64,000 nucleotides of DNA, taken from the NCBI GenBank assembly GCA_021029095.1, contig JAJOHG010000007.1, positions 930,001 through 994,000 of the forward strand, written 5' to 3'. This document shows positions 33,697 through 43,907 of this stretch, piece after piece. Position 1 is the first letter of the stretch. The number at the start of each line of letters is the position of its first letter. The notes beneath the pieces are model-generated. The model did no database searches, was not told the origin of the DNA, and saw nothing but the letters and a program-made list of their open reading frames with translations. The DNA comes from Phellopilus nigrolimitatus. Lineage: Eukaryota; Basidiomycota; Agaricomycetes; Hymenochaetales; Hymenochaetaceae. A program made the translations under genes and the position numbers.

Positions 33697-34848
33697 GCCG
33701 CAAGAAAAGGACAGATGTCGTCTACAAACTGTAGACGACGATTTCGAATCAGTCAGAGCATGCATGCAGGTAAGAATGACCTGTCCGATGTTCACGCACG
33801 ATGACGGCTTGCCCTTGGCCCATGCTCACGTGGTATGGCCTTATTTGGCTCATACGTGGCATGCCACACACTTTCGTGCCACGTCTGAGCCGCCTCGTCG
33901 TCTCTGTCTTCTCTCTTGTCGTTCCACTATGCAATCCCCCTGGCGACAACCTCCAGAGCCCCCGCCAAAACTCAGAAAAGCGGCATCTCCGCTCGTCGCT
34001 TGTGGCGCACTGCCAATGCAGTCGGATTTCTCGTATCTCAATGTTTCGGATCTGGTTTTACTGTAAGTCCCCTTCAATTACCCTTCTTTTCACGGATCAC
34101 ACTCACTCTTATTCCTTCCCCCGATCGCGCATCTCCTGTGCAGTCGGCGGTTCGCGCTTGTTCTCTGGAAGATCTTTCGTCGCTACTGCAAACATTTTGC
34201 TGACATATGCGACGATTGAGGCATCTGGGCTCGGGGTCACAGGAGAATAGGTCGCGCTCGAGTTTACTCTCTGGTAAGCATCTTCGGTATGCGGGTAGCT
34301 GAGTCGCTGACTTTATATTCAATTACGGCTTGAATAGTGCACGTAGAGAGTGAGAGCTATGTCCACCGCATCCTGTGCAATTGTCTATCTCAGTGGCTGT
34401 AAAGCGAGATCGAACGATTCATGTGCTTGCGTTCCATCCCGATACCATCCTCTCCGCTTGGCATTATGTTCGAGAACACCAGTCCAATGTTTCAGTGCAG
34501 CTCGAGCTCGGAGCACCTCCCGAAGCCGAAGTTCGGCTTCATTTTTGCTTGCTTCGTTTTTGCTCGCTTCGCTTTTGTGGTCTTCGGTTTTGCACGCTTC
34601 GTCTCTCCACGCAGTGCGGCCCGAGCTCACCATGCTCTGTGTGCAGCCAAGGATAATGAGCCGTCGCGTGCCTCAAGGGTCGCGATACGCGGGACCGGCG
34701 CACTGCACTGCGCCGCCGCCAGACACTCGATCGCGTTTCACATATTGCTCGGTAAGTTTTTCTTTCTTGCCCTTTTACTGCCGATATTAAATTAAATTAT
34801 TCTAATATAAAGGAGCTCCGACTTTTCAGATTGTAATCAGCACGAGCA
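33697..34848. other. spacer between the two divergent hAT genes
   Basis: 1.15 kb with short open frames on both strands but no continuous gene I can support. It should contain both promoters. A CTTCG/CTTTTG-rich stretch lies at about 34535-34610. Confidence 0.4.
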
Positions 34849-37787
34849 ATGGCGAAACACAACCGCCCTATTGAGATCAGCGACGACGAGCAGCCTGCGA
34901 GCATCCGCAGTTCTCCAGGCCCAGATGACTCAGTTGCAGAGAAACGGCTGGCCCTCTTTAACAAGCGGTTTGAAACCGCAACGCGAACGAACGAGGAAGT
35001 CCTTTGTAAGTTATTTATTCTGTATTTATTCTACGTTATTGATCTTTCAAACTACTACTAGTAATTCAAATGAAGCTATGGAAATCGCGGTGCTACAACC
35101 ACTACGACATGCCACCGGACATAGTCGACAAAAAAAACGGTCGCGTGCAATATAGTTATCAATGTAAAAAGTAAGTTTTGATTTTATCCTCGTAGAATAT
35201 GTACTCATCTTCTCTTCTTCTTAGGCACCCGTCTGCGAAGCCAGTAATGAGGGGACGCGAAGATGTTTCGACTGCAAACCTCATACGTCACGTCAACAGT
35301 TGCGCGCCCGAGGAAGACGAGCAAACTGACCTTCTCAGGAGCTTCGCGAACGGCTCGACATACACTAAATCCCGACTTCGCTATCTTCTCGTTCTCTGGG
35401 TCATCCGTCATCATCGGCCATATGCGATAATACAAGATGCTGAGTTAATGTTGATGTTCCGCATGTTTTGCGCGCGCGTCGAAGTTCCTTCTCCTATGAC
35501 CCTGTCTCGCGACGTTCAGGAAATTTTCGAGATGGCCAAGACGAACATCATAACTAAGCTGAAGGTACGTCTTATTCGCTTCATTTGGGGAATGGTCTTG
35601 CCCCAGCGAGCGCGGCCCTTGAACTCGGTGCGCTAGATGTATACACCAGTATCGACGGCTAATTCTCTTTTCAGGAATATCCGGGGAAGTTTCACATCGG
35701 CATCGACGGGTGGACTTCCCCGAACGTTATCTCGTTTTTGGGTGTTGTCGTCCACATGGTCGACAACAAAAAGATGTCATCATTTATACTTGACTTCGTG
35801 AAGTAAGTCCATGTATTATTCAAATACTCATAACTAATTCTTTCTTTTAGGCTTACAAAGGCGCATACCGGGAATTATCTCGCCGACGAACTTGTCAAAT
35901 GCCTGAAGGAGTATGGGATCAGTAAGAAGGTAAAGTAGTATACCGACAGAGATGTTCACGAAACTAACATTGTTTGCCTTTAGATTCTTGGTGTCGTTTG
36001 CGACAACGCTTCGAACAACGACACCCTCATATCGAAACTGGAGCTCATGCTGAATGGTCAGAATGGTGCACACACGCGCATCCGCTGCTTCGCGCACATA
36101 CTGAATCTTGTCGTCAAGGTAAGAATTAAAATTATATGCTTACGATATACTATTAACATTATATTAGGCTACATTATCTCTATTCACCTATGAACACAAG
36201 GCCGCGAAGACTGCTGATGCAGACAGGGCAGATGACATGGCGGAAACCGGTGACGAAGATGATGACATGGATAGCGTTGACGGAGACGACGACGATGATG
36301 ATAGTGGCGATGATGGTGATAACAATGAGACTAACTTGACTGTTGACGTCGCTCACGAGGCTAGCGATAATAGTTTTTTAGAAGAACTGCAGAAGGAGAT
36401 TGAGAAACATGAGAGGCTACGCTCCGATCAACTTCGTCTCGGCCGCGGCGCGATAACAAAGGTGAGTAGTATCTGTCTCTATACTCTATTATCTGTAATA
36501 ACTTGTTTCATAGCTCAAACGGCTTGCGAAACGTACCTGCCATTCTCCGAACCTCGTCAGTGACTTAAAAATGTGCTGTGCCGCGACAGAGACTGTCCCG
36601 GCAAAAAAAATGGTGCGCGCTGTTCCAACTCGATGGAACTCAGTCACGGAGGCTATCGGGCGCGCGCTTTACCTGCGCTCGGCGCTCAATAAACTCGTCG
36701 ACCTCAAGCATCATAACGGTGCACAGTCAGCTCGTCTCAAGCGGTATAAATTCAAATCGGAGGAATGGGAGATCCTTGCGCAGTTACACACTGTCCTTCA
36801 GGTGCGTACTAATGTACAATTATATTTATTACTATCTGCTGCTAATTTAAATTATATTCAAAGCCTTTTCTACGTACGACACAAAGAATATCGCAGTCGA
36901 CAACTCCCCTTCTTCACGAGGTCATTCCTCTTATCGACGCGCTCTCAACAGTGCTCGATACCGCTATTTTGAACAAGATGCACCACCCTCTAGTCCGCGC
37001 TGCGGCCTCGCGAGGCCGTGAAGTCCTCAATAAATATTACGCTAAGTCTGATGAGTCAGTAATGTATCGTATGGCAATGAGTAAGTCGTTTGTCTCTATC
37101 TTAGTTATTATTATTATTATTTATTATACTTTTTCGCAGTGCTTCATCCACGCTACAAGACAGCCTACTTCGAGAATCAGAAATGGCCGTCTGAGTGGAT
37201 TTCCGCGGCGAAGGGAGTGCTCTCCGAGCAATGGGAGGAAAACTACAAGCCTATCGTTATCGGAGACGATGAGCCCGCTGCAGACGACACTACTGACAAG
37301 GAGCCTGACTTTTTTTCGAACATCGATAATTGGGGTAAAAACGGAGACTCGCAGACTAAATTGAATGACTACCTTCACAGTCCTATCGTTGCATCGTGTA
37401 AAGATCCTATTGCGTACTGGGCACCAATTGCTAATGCAGGAGATGCATTCGCTTGCATGGCATTAGACTTTCTTTCTGCTCCGGGTACGCTTCCTTTGTC
37501 TCTACTTTATTATTTATTAATTTATTATTTATTTATTTATTATAGCAACATCTGTGGACGTTGAGCGTTCATTCTCGCAGGGCACATTGACGGTCTCCAA
37601 GTACAGGCATGCTCTTTCGGATGAATCGACTCGCGCACAGGTGGTCCTTGGTTCCTGGTCTCGGGTCTCAGGTGCAATAGTAGAACAGGACATCATCGAA
37701 GCCTTTGACAAGAAGCAGAAACGGGCGAAGGAGAAGGAGAAGGAGAAGGAGAAGGATGCAACCAAAGAGGCAGAGGCAGAGATTTAG
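34849..37787 (+). CDS. hAT-family transposase, intact
   Basis: Eleven exons: 34849-35005, 35062-35170, 35225-35564, 35675-35802, 35851-35929, 35984-36118, 36168-36461, 36514-36801, 36864-37080, 37140-37484, 37546-37787. The total is 2,334 bp (777 aa) with no frame breaks. A BED-like zinc-binding region (YQCKKHPS...TANLIRHVNSC) is followed by the catalytic core: FHIGIDGWTS (first Asp) and ILGVVCDNASNN (second Asp). An acidic insert (DDDMDSVDGDDDDDD), AVPTRWNSV and the C-terminal hAT dimerisation block (DVERSFSQGTLTVSKYRHAL) follow. The tail is Lys/Glu-rich. It would bind the TIRs and subterminal repeats and cut and paste the element. Intactness together with perfect TIR and target duplication suggests recent activity. 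Confidence 0.93.
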
Positions 37788-38046
37788 CTCGTACGGGGTT
37801 TTTTTTGTAGTTTACATATAAATTTCTAATAACTGCTGCTTAACGCTACAAAAACCCGTGAGGACTCGTGGACAGACCCTTCGACCTCCGTGACCTGGAC
37901 CTGTGGGTTTCAGGTGACCCGTGAATCCGAGTCCTAACGGGTCCAGGTCAACCCGGGTCCGGGTTGAGGATTTTGGGTCACGGGTAGATCCGCCAACAGG
38001 TCCGGGTCAACCCGGGGATCGACTCGTGGTATGCCCTATTTCAATA

Positions 38047-38294
38047 GGTCGACTTGAGTGTTCGCGGGGTCGGACGTTTTGGAGGATTCCAAATTCGTGG
38101 TAACGGAGTAAAAGTTCGGTGTGTGGATCGCCTCCTTCAAGATATACTTTCCAGGCAATTCGTCCGTCCGATCTCCTTCTGAGGGTAAGTGGATAGGTTC
38201 CCGCAGTTGGGTAGGGTTGATCGGTGGGCCAGACCGCGTTAGCGGGGAGTTTGGGTAGGGTAGAAATTTTGTCTAGACGTTGATACGTCGACAA
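38047..38294 (-). other. gypsy-2 5' internal open frame split by the hAT element
   Basis: The minus-strand frame (TYQRLDKISTLPKLPANAVW ... REHSSRPIE) has no ATG and is preceded by a stop near the LTR. It joins the gag reading across the hAT insertion. It is either a gag N-terminal extension that has lost its start or leader sequence. Confidence 0.6.
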
Positions 38295-38546
38295 TCAAAA
38301 GAGAGCTTGACCTAATGTTACGGAGTAACAGGGTCTTGCCTAATGGAGCGAGGAGCGTGACTGTGAACAGTGACGTGACGAGTGACATGAGGCTTGACTG
38401 TGACAAGGCGACGATGGCTATGGCAAGACTGTGAAGCACGGAGTGCAGGGCTATGAAGAGCAAGGGCGATGAATAGCAAGACTATGCTAGCTACTGAACA
38501 AGGAGTCAAGCTGGGGCTTAAGGTCCCAGCGATGTACCTATATATA

Positions 38547-39943
38547 CAGGTGGGTGTAGAAAGTCTTTGCGATCGACGTTTTCACCCTAAATGGTAGTTT
38601 GTTCCCACCCCGCGTAGACAGTCGTATATCGTCATAGACAGTCCTGTACTTCAACCGCAAAGATGATCGAAATGCTATCTATTCAACAATTTGCAACTCT
38701 CGTTACTGTCCATGCCCAGTTCTCAGCTTGATTCACCGCTGAAAAATTGCATAGTTGGTGCCATTGAATGCGACTTATCTTACTCTGATGCATCCGTCAA
38801 ATTTGGCCCGTGCCCGAACACATGCAAGAACGTGTACACGAAGTTCACGGACACTGGTTCGACACACAATCGACATCGTAGCGGCCGACCAAAGAAGCTC
38901 GATCCTGCAGGGCATGAAGACCTCATTGAACTCGCAAAAACCGAGCGCCGAATGACCCTTGGTGATTTGGGCAACAATGTAGAGCCTATGATTTCTCGGT
39001 CAACCGTACGGAAGGAGCTTGGCCGGGAGCACATGCACCGTCGCAAGGCACGACATAAGCCTAAACTCACACAAGCACATAAAGATGCACGTTTAGAATG
39101 GGCAGAGGAGCTTGCAAGGCAGGCTAGGGTGATTCTCTCAAAGATCATTTGGTCAGATGAGTCTTACGTTGTTGCTGGTGGAAGTCCCGGAGCTATCTTT
39201 GTCACACGGAAACCGAATGAAGAGTACGACGATGATTGCATAGTCCCCAGAGAAGATCAATCTAACATCCGAATCATGGTGTGGGGATGCATAATGCACG
39301 GTTGCAAAGGGCCACTTATTGTTTTGGATTATCCGGGAGGCCGAGGAGGAGGGATGACAGCAGCAAGATACCGGGACCAGGTGCTTGAGCCGGTTCTTCA
39401 GCCATTTTATGCCCACATGGCTGCCGCACGAGGTGATATCAAGTTCCAGCATGACAATGCTCGCTGCCACACGGCAAAGCTCACGAAAAAATGGCTCTCC
39501 GACAACAACATTAAAATTTTCCCTCATCCGTCAAAATCACCGGATCTCAGCCCTATTGAACCGGTTTGGTTTGATTTTAAAAACATACTTCGTGCTCGAC
39601 GTGACCCAATTACATCAACTGAGGAGCTGAAGCAGGCAGCAATAGAGGCATGGGATGCTCTAACCGTTGAGCAAATTGGGGCACACATTGGGAGGATGCC
39701 GACCCGAGTGCGTGATGTAATTCATGCTGAGGGGGGACAAACTCGATTTTGACTCTTTATTTGCAACCTACAATGTATTCACTATGTTATTCTGTATATA
39801 AAACATCACATTGGCACAAATTTAAAGTGATAGCGAGATTATCGAAGGTTTTCGTACGGCGAGCAGGACTGTCTACGTGTGATGGGAAAAAATTACCATT
39901 TAGGGCGAAAATGTTGATCGCAAAGACTTTCTACACCCACCTG
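38547..39943 (+). mobile_element. Tc1/mariner element in the gypsy-2 LTR
   Basis: 1,397 bp with TIRs of about 80 bp starting CAGGTGGGTGTAGAAAGTC, flanked by a TA duplication (38545-38546, 39944-39945). The uninterrupted site is visible in the other LTR (TATATACTGTGAG), so the insertion point is exact. Confidence 0.96.
38712..39752 (+). CDS. Tc1-family transposase (DD34E)
   Basis: A single exon of 346 aa from MPSSQLDSPL. The N-terminal helix-turn-helix region has the GSTHNRHRSGRPKKL block typical of fungal Tc1. Catalytic residues are Asp in WSDESYVV, Asp in FQHDNARCH and Glu in LSPIEPVWFDFK, with 34 residues between the second Asp and the Glu. The frame is open throughout. An alternative upstream start is not supported by an in-frame ATG. 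It catalyses cut-and-paste transposition at TA dinucleotides and is potentially active. Confidence 0.9.
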   Translation: MPSSQLDSPLKNCIVGAIECDLSYSDASVKFGPCPNTCKNVYTKFTDTGSTHNRHRSGRPKKLDPAGHEDLIELAKTERRMTLGDLGNNVEPMISRSTVRKELGREHMHRRKARHKPKLTQAHKDARLEWAEELARQARVILSKIIWSDESYVVAGGSPGAIFVTRKPNEEYDDDCIVPREDQSNIRIMVWGCIMHGCKGPLIVLDYPGGRGGGMTAARYRDQVLEPVLQPFYAHMAAARGDIKFQHDNARCHTAKLTKKWLSDNNIKIFPHPSKSPDLSPIEPVWFDFKNILRARRDPITSTEELKQAAIEAWDALTVEQIGAHIGRMPTRVRDVIHAEGGQTRF

Positions 39944-40219
39944 TACTGTGAGACTGACTATGATGTCAGTGGAGCTATGGAGTCATGCGCAGCATGACAT
40001 GAGGGGAACGTGAGGGAAAGGCCCGTAAGGGGTGTGTACTGTGGAGTGTGGAATGAGGCAGTGGAGCATGGAGCGGGGAACGCCCAGGAGGGGCGCGTAC
40101 AATGAGGAAGGGGTCAGGTCATGAACTAAGGGAAAGATAATGGAAAGGTGAGGGGCCTGACTAAGCAAGGAAGGAATGATGTAAGGGGGGTCGTGAGGTA
40201 AGCAAGGTAAGTTCTAACA

Positions 40220-40432
40220 TCTTCAACGTATGAGTTCCGGAAGCCGATGCCCCCTGTTTCGAGATCGCGCATGCGTACGACGCGAGCGGCGGAGGAGACC
40301 GTCGATGGACCTGAGAAGTCGCCACGCACCGCGGCGGCATCGTCAGAATCGGAGTCGTCAAGCCTCAGGACCTTCACCCACGAAGAATCGGTATTGTCTT
40401 TGTTTTTCTTCCTCTTGGCCATGACTGACTGT
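40220..40432 (-). pseudogene. 5' end of an unknown gene, cut by the gypsy-2 LTR
   Basis: From ATG at 40432 the frame reads MAKRKKNKDNTDSSWVKVLR, LDDSDSDDAAAV and ends ...RNSYVEDV as the LTR begins at 40219. The start is basic, then acidic, Ser-rich. The downstream part would have to lie beyond gypsy-2 but is not adjacent to its other LTR (which abuts the gypsy-1 LTR). The family is not recognised. The 40433-40607 stretch shows nothing further. Confidence 0.45.
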
Positions 40433-41424
40433 CGCCCGGCGATGTAGGAGGAAGAACTTGACAGGGGAAAAAAAACTGCAGTTGCCACGTAGGCACATTT
40501 CCTAATGGAGATCACCTATAGATATGTGTGGCAACAGTGTGTGGCAACAGTACGCAGATGTTGAGAAAACCTGAGTTAATGCAATTAGAAAATATATGTG
40601 CTCTCTTCACTTCAGGTACCCCTCCTGGGGTACCCCTCTTAGGGTTAACCCCTGGGTTTGGGAATCTGCCCTAAGAGGCCTAAAAAGTGTGGTCCTTCCC
40701 CAAATCGACTTGGGAGATCCAAAATAGTCATATGAGACCATGGAACACCCCAATGGGTGGCCCAAATGAACATGTCCCAGCCCAACCTGAGTACACTTTT
40801 TTCTGTGCTCTATGTAGTTTCCTATACTGTTTGCCTGGTGAACTGTATATATAGGAAAGTGTATGGTGATCACCCATTGAGGTGATAACTGAGCATTTGA
40901 CATGGAAGTACACAACAATACCAAAGCAACAGCAGCAAGCCATTTCAATATATAGCATACAGGACACCCTTAGAAACACAGCTACTGTATGCCCTTATAG
41001 TCTGCTATCCAGCTGATCTTGAATTGAGAGCTTATGTGGCAAGTGGAATTTATTTGGGGCAACCCATGGGCAGTCTGGGTCACCCAAGACTACTTTTGGG
41101 CCACCCAAATATTTTTGGGACATCCCAAATGATTTGGGTGGCCCAAATCGATTTGGGCCATTCAAATGAATGCTTGGGTGGCCCAATGCATTTTGGGTGA
41201 CCCAAGAGCTTATCTTAATCTATAGAAGGAATTCAAAAGCTTCTCTTGATAATAGAAGCCCCAAAGCTTATCCTTATCAGGTGAAGTTTATCCTGATAAG
41301 GATAAGCTTCAAAGCTTATCTTAATCACATGAAGCAGCCGCTTTTGTTACTTTCTGCTTTGCACACTTCCTTACTTTGTACACTTCTGACCTCACGCACT
41401 TTTGTTACTTTTGTACACTTTCAC

Positions 41425-41612
41425 CAGTACTTTTTGTCCGCTTTTTGTACACTTTTTGTACACGTTTTCAACAACTTTTTGTACACTTTTTGTACACTTT
41501 TTGACTGCTTTTTGACTGCTTTTTGTACACTTTTTTAACAACTTTTTGTACACTTTTTGTACACTTTTTGTACACTTTTTTTACACTTTTTGTACACTTT
41601 TTTTGTACACCT
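41425..41612 (+). repeat. TTTTTGTACAC minisatellite (mirror copy at 42903-43090)
   Basis: About 15 tandem, slightly varied 10-14-bp units of the type CTTTTTGTACA, with TTTTTGACTGC and TTTTTTAACAA variants. The same array appears inverted in the other arm. Confidence 0.9.
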
Positions 41613-41625
41613 TTTTTCTGAAAAG

Positions 41626-42001
41626 TAGGGCATACAGTGAGTCAATCTGCGGGTTTTAGTGTCTTGCTAATAGCATAACAAGTTCTGCTCCGATTGCAAT
41701 GCTCTTATACTCGAAATGTACGTACTGATAAGCTCTACACTATGCAAAAACATGCACCCAGATTGGTGCAGTATTGGTAGTGTTAGAGGCAAATAGATCC
41801 TAAAAATTCATAAAGGTGAACTTAGATGACCTGTTTCCCTCTTGCTCTACCAATATTGCATCCATCTGGGTGCATATTTTGCATACTATAGAGCATAACA
41901 GTGCACACATTTCAAATATAATATCATTGCAATCGAAGTAGAACTCGTTATGCTATCAGCAAATTAACTGAAACCCACAGATCAACTTGTGGTATGCACT
42001 A
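41626..42001. mobile_element. 376-bp inverted-repeat MITE inside palindrome arm 1
   Basis: Starts TAGGGCATACAGTGAGTC and ends ACTTGTGGTATGCACTA; the two halves are diverged inverse copies of each other (e.g. TAGCATAACAAGTTCT and its near-inverse). The tips resemble the TIR of the hAT element at 32483 (TAGGGCATACCACGAGTC), suggesting a non-autonomous relative. No 8-bp target duplication could be seen (CTGAAAAG / TTTCAGTG). Confidence 0.7.
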
Positions 42002-42513
42002 TTTCAGTGCACTTTGATGCTCTTACCTGATACTCTTTCACATATGTGGCAGAGCTACTGTACACTCCACGGGCTTTGACAATGTCATAGAATTAATAGA
42101 GCACTGAATGAAGTTCGCTGTGTGCACTGATAGTGTTAGATCATGCTAGAATGATATAATGTGAGACTTAGTGTTTGTTTATGTCTCTAGCAGTAACTAC
42201 TACTTGACTTTAGAGACACATGTAGAATGAGTTCCAATAAGTGAGTCTTGTCAGATTATGAAGTCATGAAGGATTGAGATTCAATTGTAAAAGTAATTGC
42301 TGAGAAATCTAAGTTATTGTGTTTACACAAGTACTATCTTATGAATACATCCAGAACTGAATGGAAGGGTAGCTTTGAGTTCTATATCACACCAGAATCT
42401 GGAATCCCAGTGCTCCCATTAACTCTATGACATTGTCAAAGCCCGTGGAGTGTACAGTAGCTCTGCCACATATGTGAAAGAGTATCAGGTAAGAGCATCA
42501 AAGTGCACTGAAA

Positions 42514-42889
42514 TAGTGCATACCACAAGTTGATCTGTGGGTTTCAGTTAATTTGCTGATAGCATAACGAGTTCTACTTCGATTGCAATGATATTATATT
42601 TGAAATGTGTGCACTGTTATGCTCTATAGTATGCAAAATATGCACCCAGATGGATGCAATATTGGTAGAGCAAGAGGGAAACAGGTCATCTAAGTTCACC
42701 TTTATGAATTTTTAGGATCTATTTGCCTCTAACACTACCAATACTGCACCAATCTGGGTGCATGTTTTTGCATAGTGTAGAGCTTATCAGTACGTACATT
42801 TCGAGTATAAGAGCATTGCAATCGGAGCAGAACTTGTTATGCTATTAGCAAGACACTAAAACCCGCAGATTGACTCACTGTATGCCCTA
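42514..42889. mobile_element. mirror copy of the 376-bp MITE in palindrome arm 2
   Basis: Reverse complement of 41626-42001, positioned symmetrically. It was therefore present before the arm was duplicated, or has been kept identical by gene conversion. Confidence 0.7.
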
Positions 42890-43907
42890 CTTTTCAGAAA
42901 AAAGGTGTACAAAAAAAGTGTACAAAAAGTGTAAAAAAAGTGTACAAAAAGTGTACAAAAAGTGTACAAAAAGTTGTTAAAAAAGTGTACAAAAAGCAGT
43001 CAAAAAGCAGTCAAAAAGTGTACAAAAAGTGTACAAAAAGTTGTTGAAAACGTGTACAAAAAGTGTACAAAAAGCGGACAAAAAGTACTGGTGAAAGTGT
43101 ACAAAAGTAACAAAAGTGCGTGAGGTCAGAAGTGTACAAAGTAAGGAAGTGTGCAAAGCAGAAAGTAACAAAAGCGGCTGCTTCATGTGATTAAGATAAG
43201 CTTTGAAGCTTATCCTTATCAGGATAAACTTCACCTGATAAGGATAAGCTTTGGGGCTTCTATTATCAAGAGAAGCTTTTGAATTCCTTCTATAGATTAA
43301 GATAAGCTCTTGGGTCACCCAAAATGCATTGGGCCACCCAAGCATTCATTTGAATGGCCCAAATCGATTTGGGCCACCCAAATCATTTGGGATGTCCCAA
43401 AAATATTTGGGTGGCCCAAAAGTAGTCTTGGGTGACCCAGACTGCCCATGGGTTGCCCCAAATAAATTCCACTTGCCACATAAGCTCTCAATTCAAGATC
43501 AGCTGGATAGCAGACTATAAGGGCATACAGTAGCTGTGTTTCTAAGGGTGTCCTGTATGCTATATATTGAAATGGCTTGCTGCTGTTGCTTTGGTATTGT
43601 TGTGTACTTCCATGTCAAATGCTCAGTTATCACCTCAATGGGTGATCACCATACACTTTCCTATATATACAGTTCACCAGGCAAACAGTATAGGAAACTA
43701 CATAGAGCACAGAAAAAAGTGTACTCAGGTTGGGCTGGGACATGTTCATTTGGGCCACCCATTGGGGTGTTCCATGGTCTCATATGACTATTTTGGATCT
43801 CCCAAGTCGATTTGGGGAAGGACCACACTTTTTAGGCCTCTTAGGGCAGATTCCCAAACCCAGGGGTTAACCCTAAGAGGGGTACCCCAGGAGGGGTACC
43901 TGAAGTG

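Larger units (their letters stand above)
32483..38038 (+). mobile_element. intact 5.56-kb hAT element inserted in gypsy-2 gag
   Basis: The terminal inverted repeat TAGGGCATACCACGAGTC is matched exactly at the right end (GACTCGTGGTATGCCCTA). The target duplication TTTCAATA is perfect (32475-32482 and 38039-38046). Subterminal GGGTCCGGGT words lie at both ends. Removing the element and one duplication restores the open gag-upstream frame (RPIE|IPTPP). It carries a complete transposase gene (plus) and a second gene (minus). It appears young and may be autonomous. Confidence 0.96.
27916..40219 (-). mobile_element. gypsy-2: Ty3/gypsy element with internal deletion, carrying nested hAT and Tc1 elements
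   Basis: Minus-strand element with the 3' LTR at 27916-28449 and the 5' LTR at 38316-40219 (interrupted by Tc1). Protease, RT and part of RNase H are present, but the integrase region is missing. Without the hAT and Tc1 insertions the element would be about 5.3 kb. The flanks are CCTTA on the left and TCTTC on the right, so no matching 5-bp target duplication exists. LTR copies differ mostly by transitions, many at CpG, so the insertion is not recent. Confidence 0.9.
38316..40219 (-). repeat. gypsy-2 5' LTR, interrupted by Tc1
   Basis: LTR sequence at 38316-38546 and 39944-40219. Without the Tc1 insert it is 505 bp, 29 bp shorter than the other LTR because the terminal 29-bp unit is single. 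Confidence 0.92.
40608..43907. repeat. 3.3-kb near-perfect palindrome (two 1,483-bp arms, 334-bp spacer)
   Basis: Arm 1 is 40608-42090 and arm 2 is 42425-43907. Wherever compared, arm 2 is the exact reverse complement of arm 1, and paired positions sum to 84,515. The outer ends are CACTTCAGGTACCCC and its inverse. The spacer 42091-42424 is unique, AT-rich DNA. No transposase-like frame exists; open frames of 121-122 codons in the arms are mirror copies without recognisable motifs. It sits at the broken end of a gene-family member (43908 on). No clear target duplication (CTT and TTT flanks). It could be a foldback-type transposon, a replication-born inverted duplication or an assembly artefact. 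Confidence 0.93.

Noticed and set aside
33449..34066. Plus-strand frame opposite the hAT accessory gene
   Set aside because: It has no supporting splice sites or motif. The minus-strand model uses three consistent introns and was preferred, though this is not certain.
34375..34795. Plus-strand frames in the hAT spacer as an extra gene
   Set aside because: Partly driven by a CTTCG/TTTTG-rich simple repeat; no continuous spliced frame could be built.
41425..41612. Regular repeats that might suggest a CRISPR-like array
   Set aside because: Units are 10-14 bp without unique spacers, in a eukaryotic repeat; this is a minisatellite.
40608..43907. Mirror open frames of 121-122 codons in the palindrome arms (e.g. 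one starting MKWLAAVALVLLCTS)
   Set aside because: They overlap hairpin-rich repeat DNA and lack splice or motif support. The apparent signal peptide is probably a chance reading.
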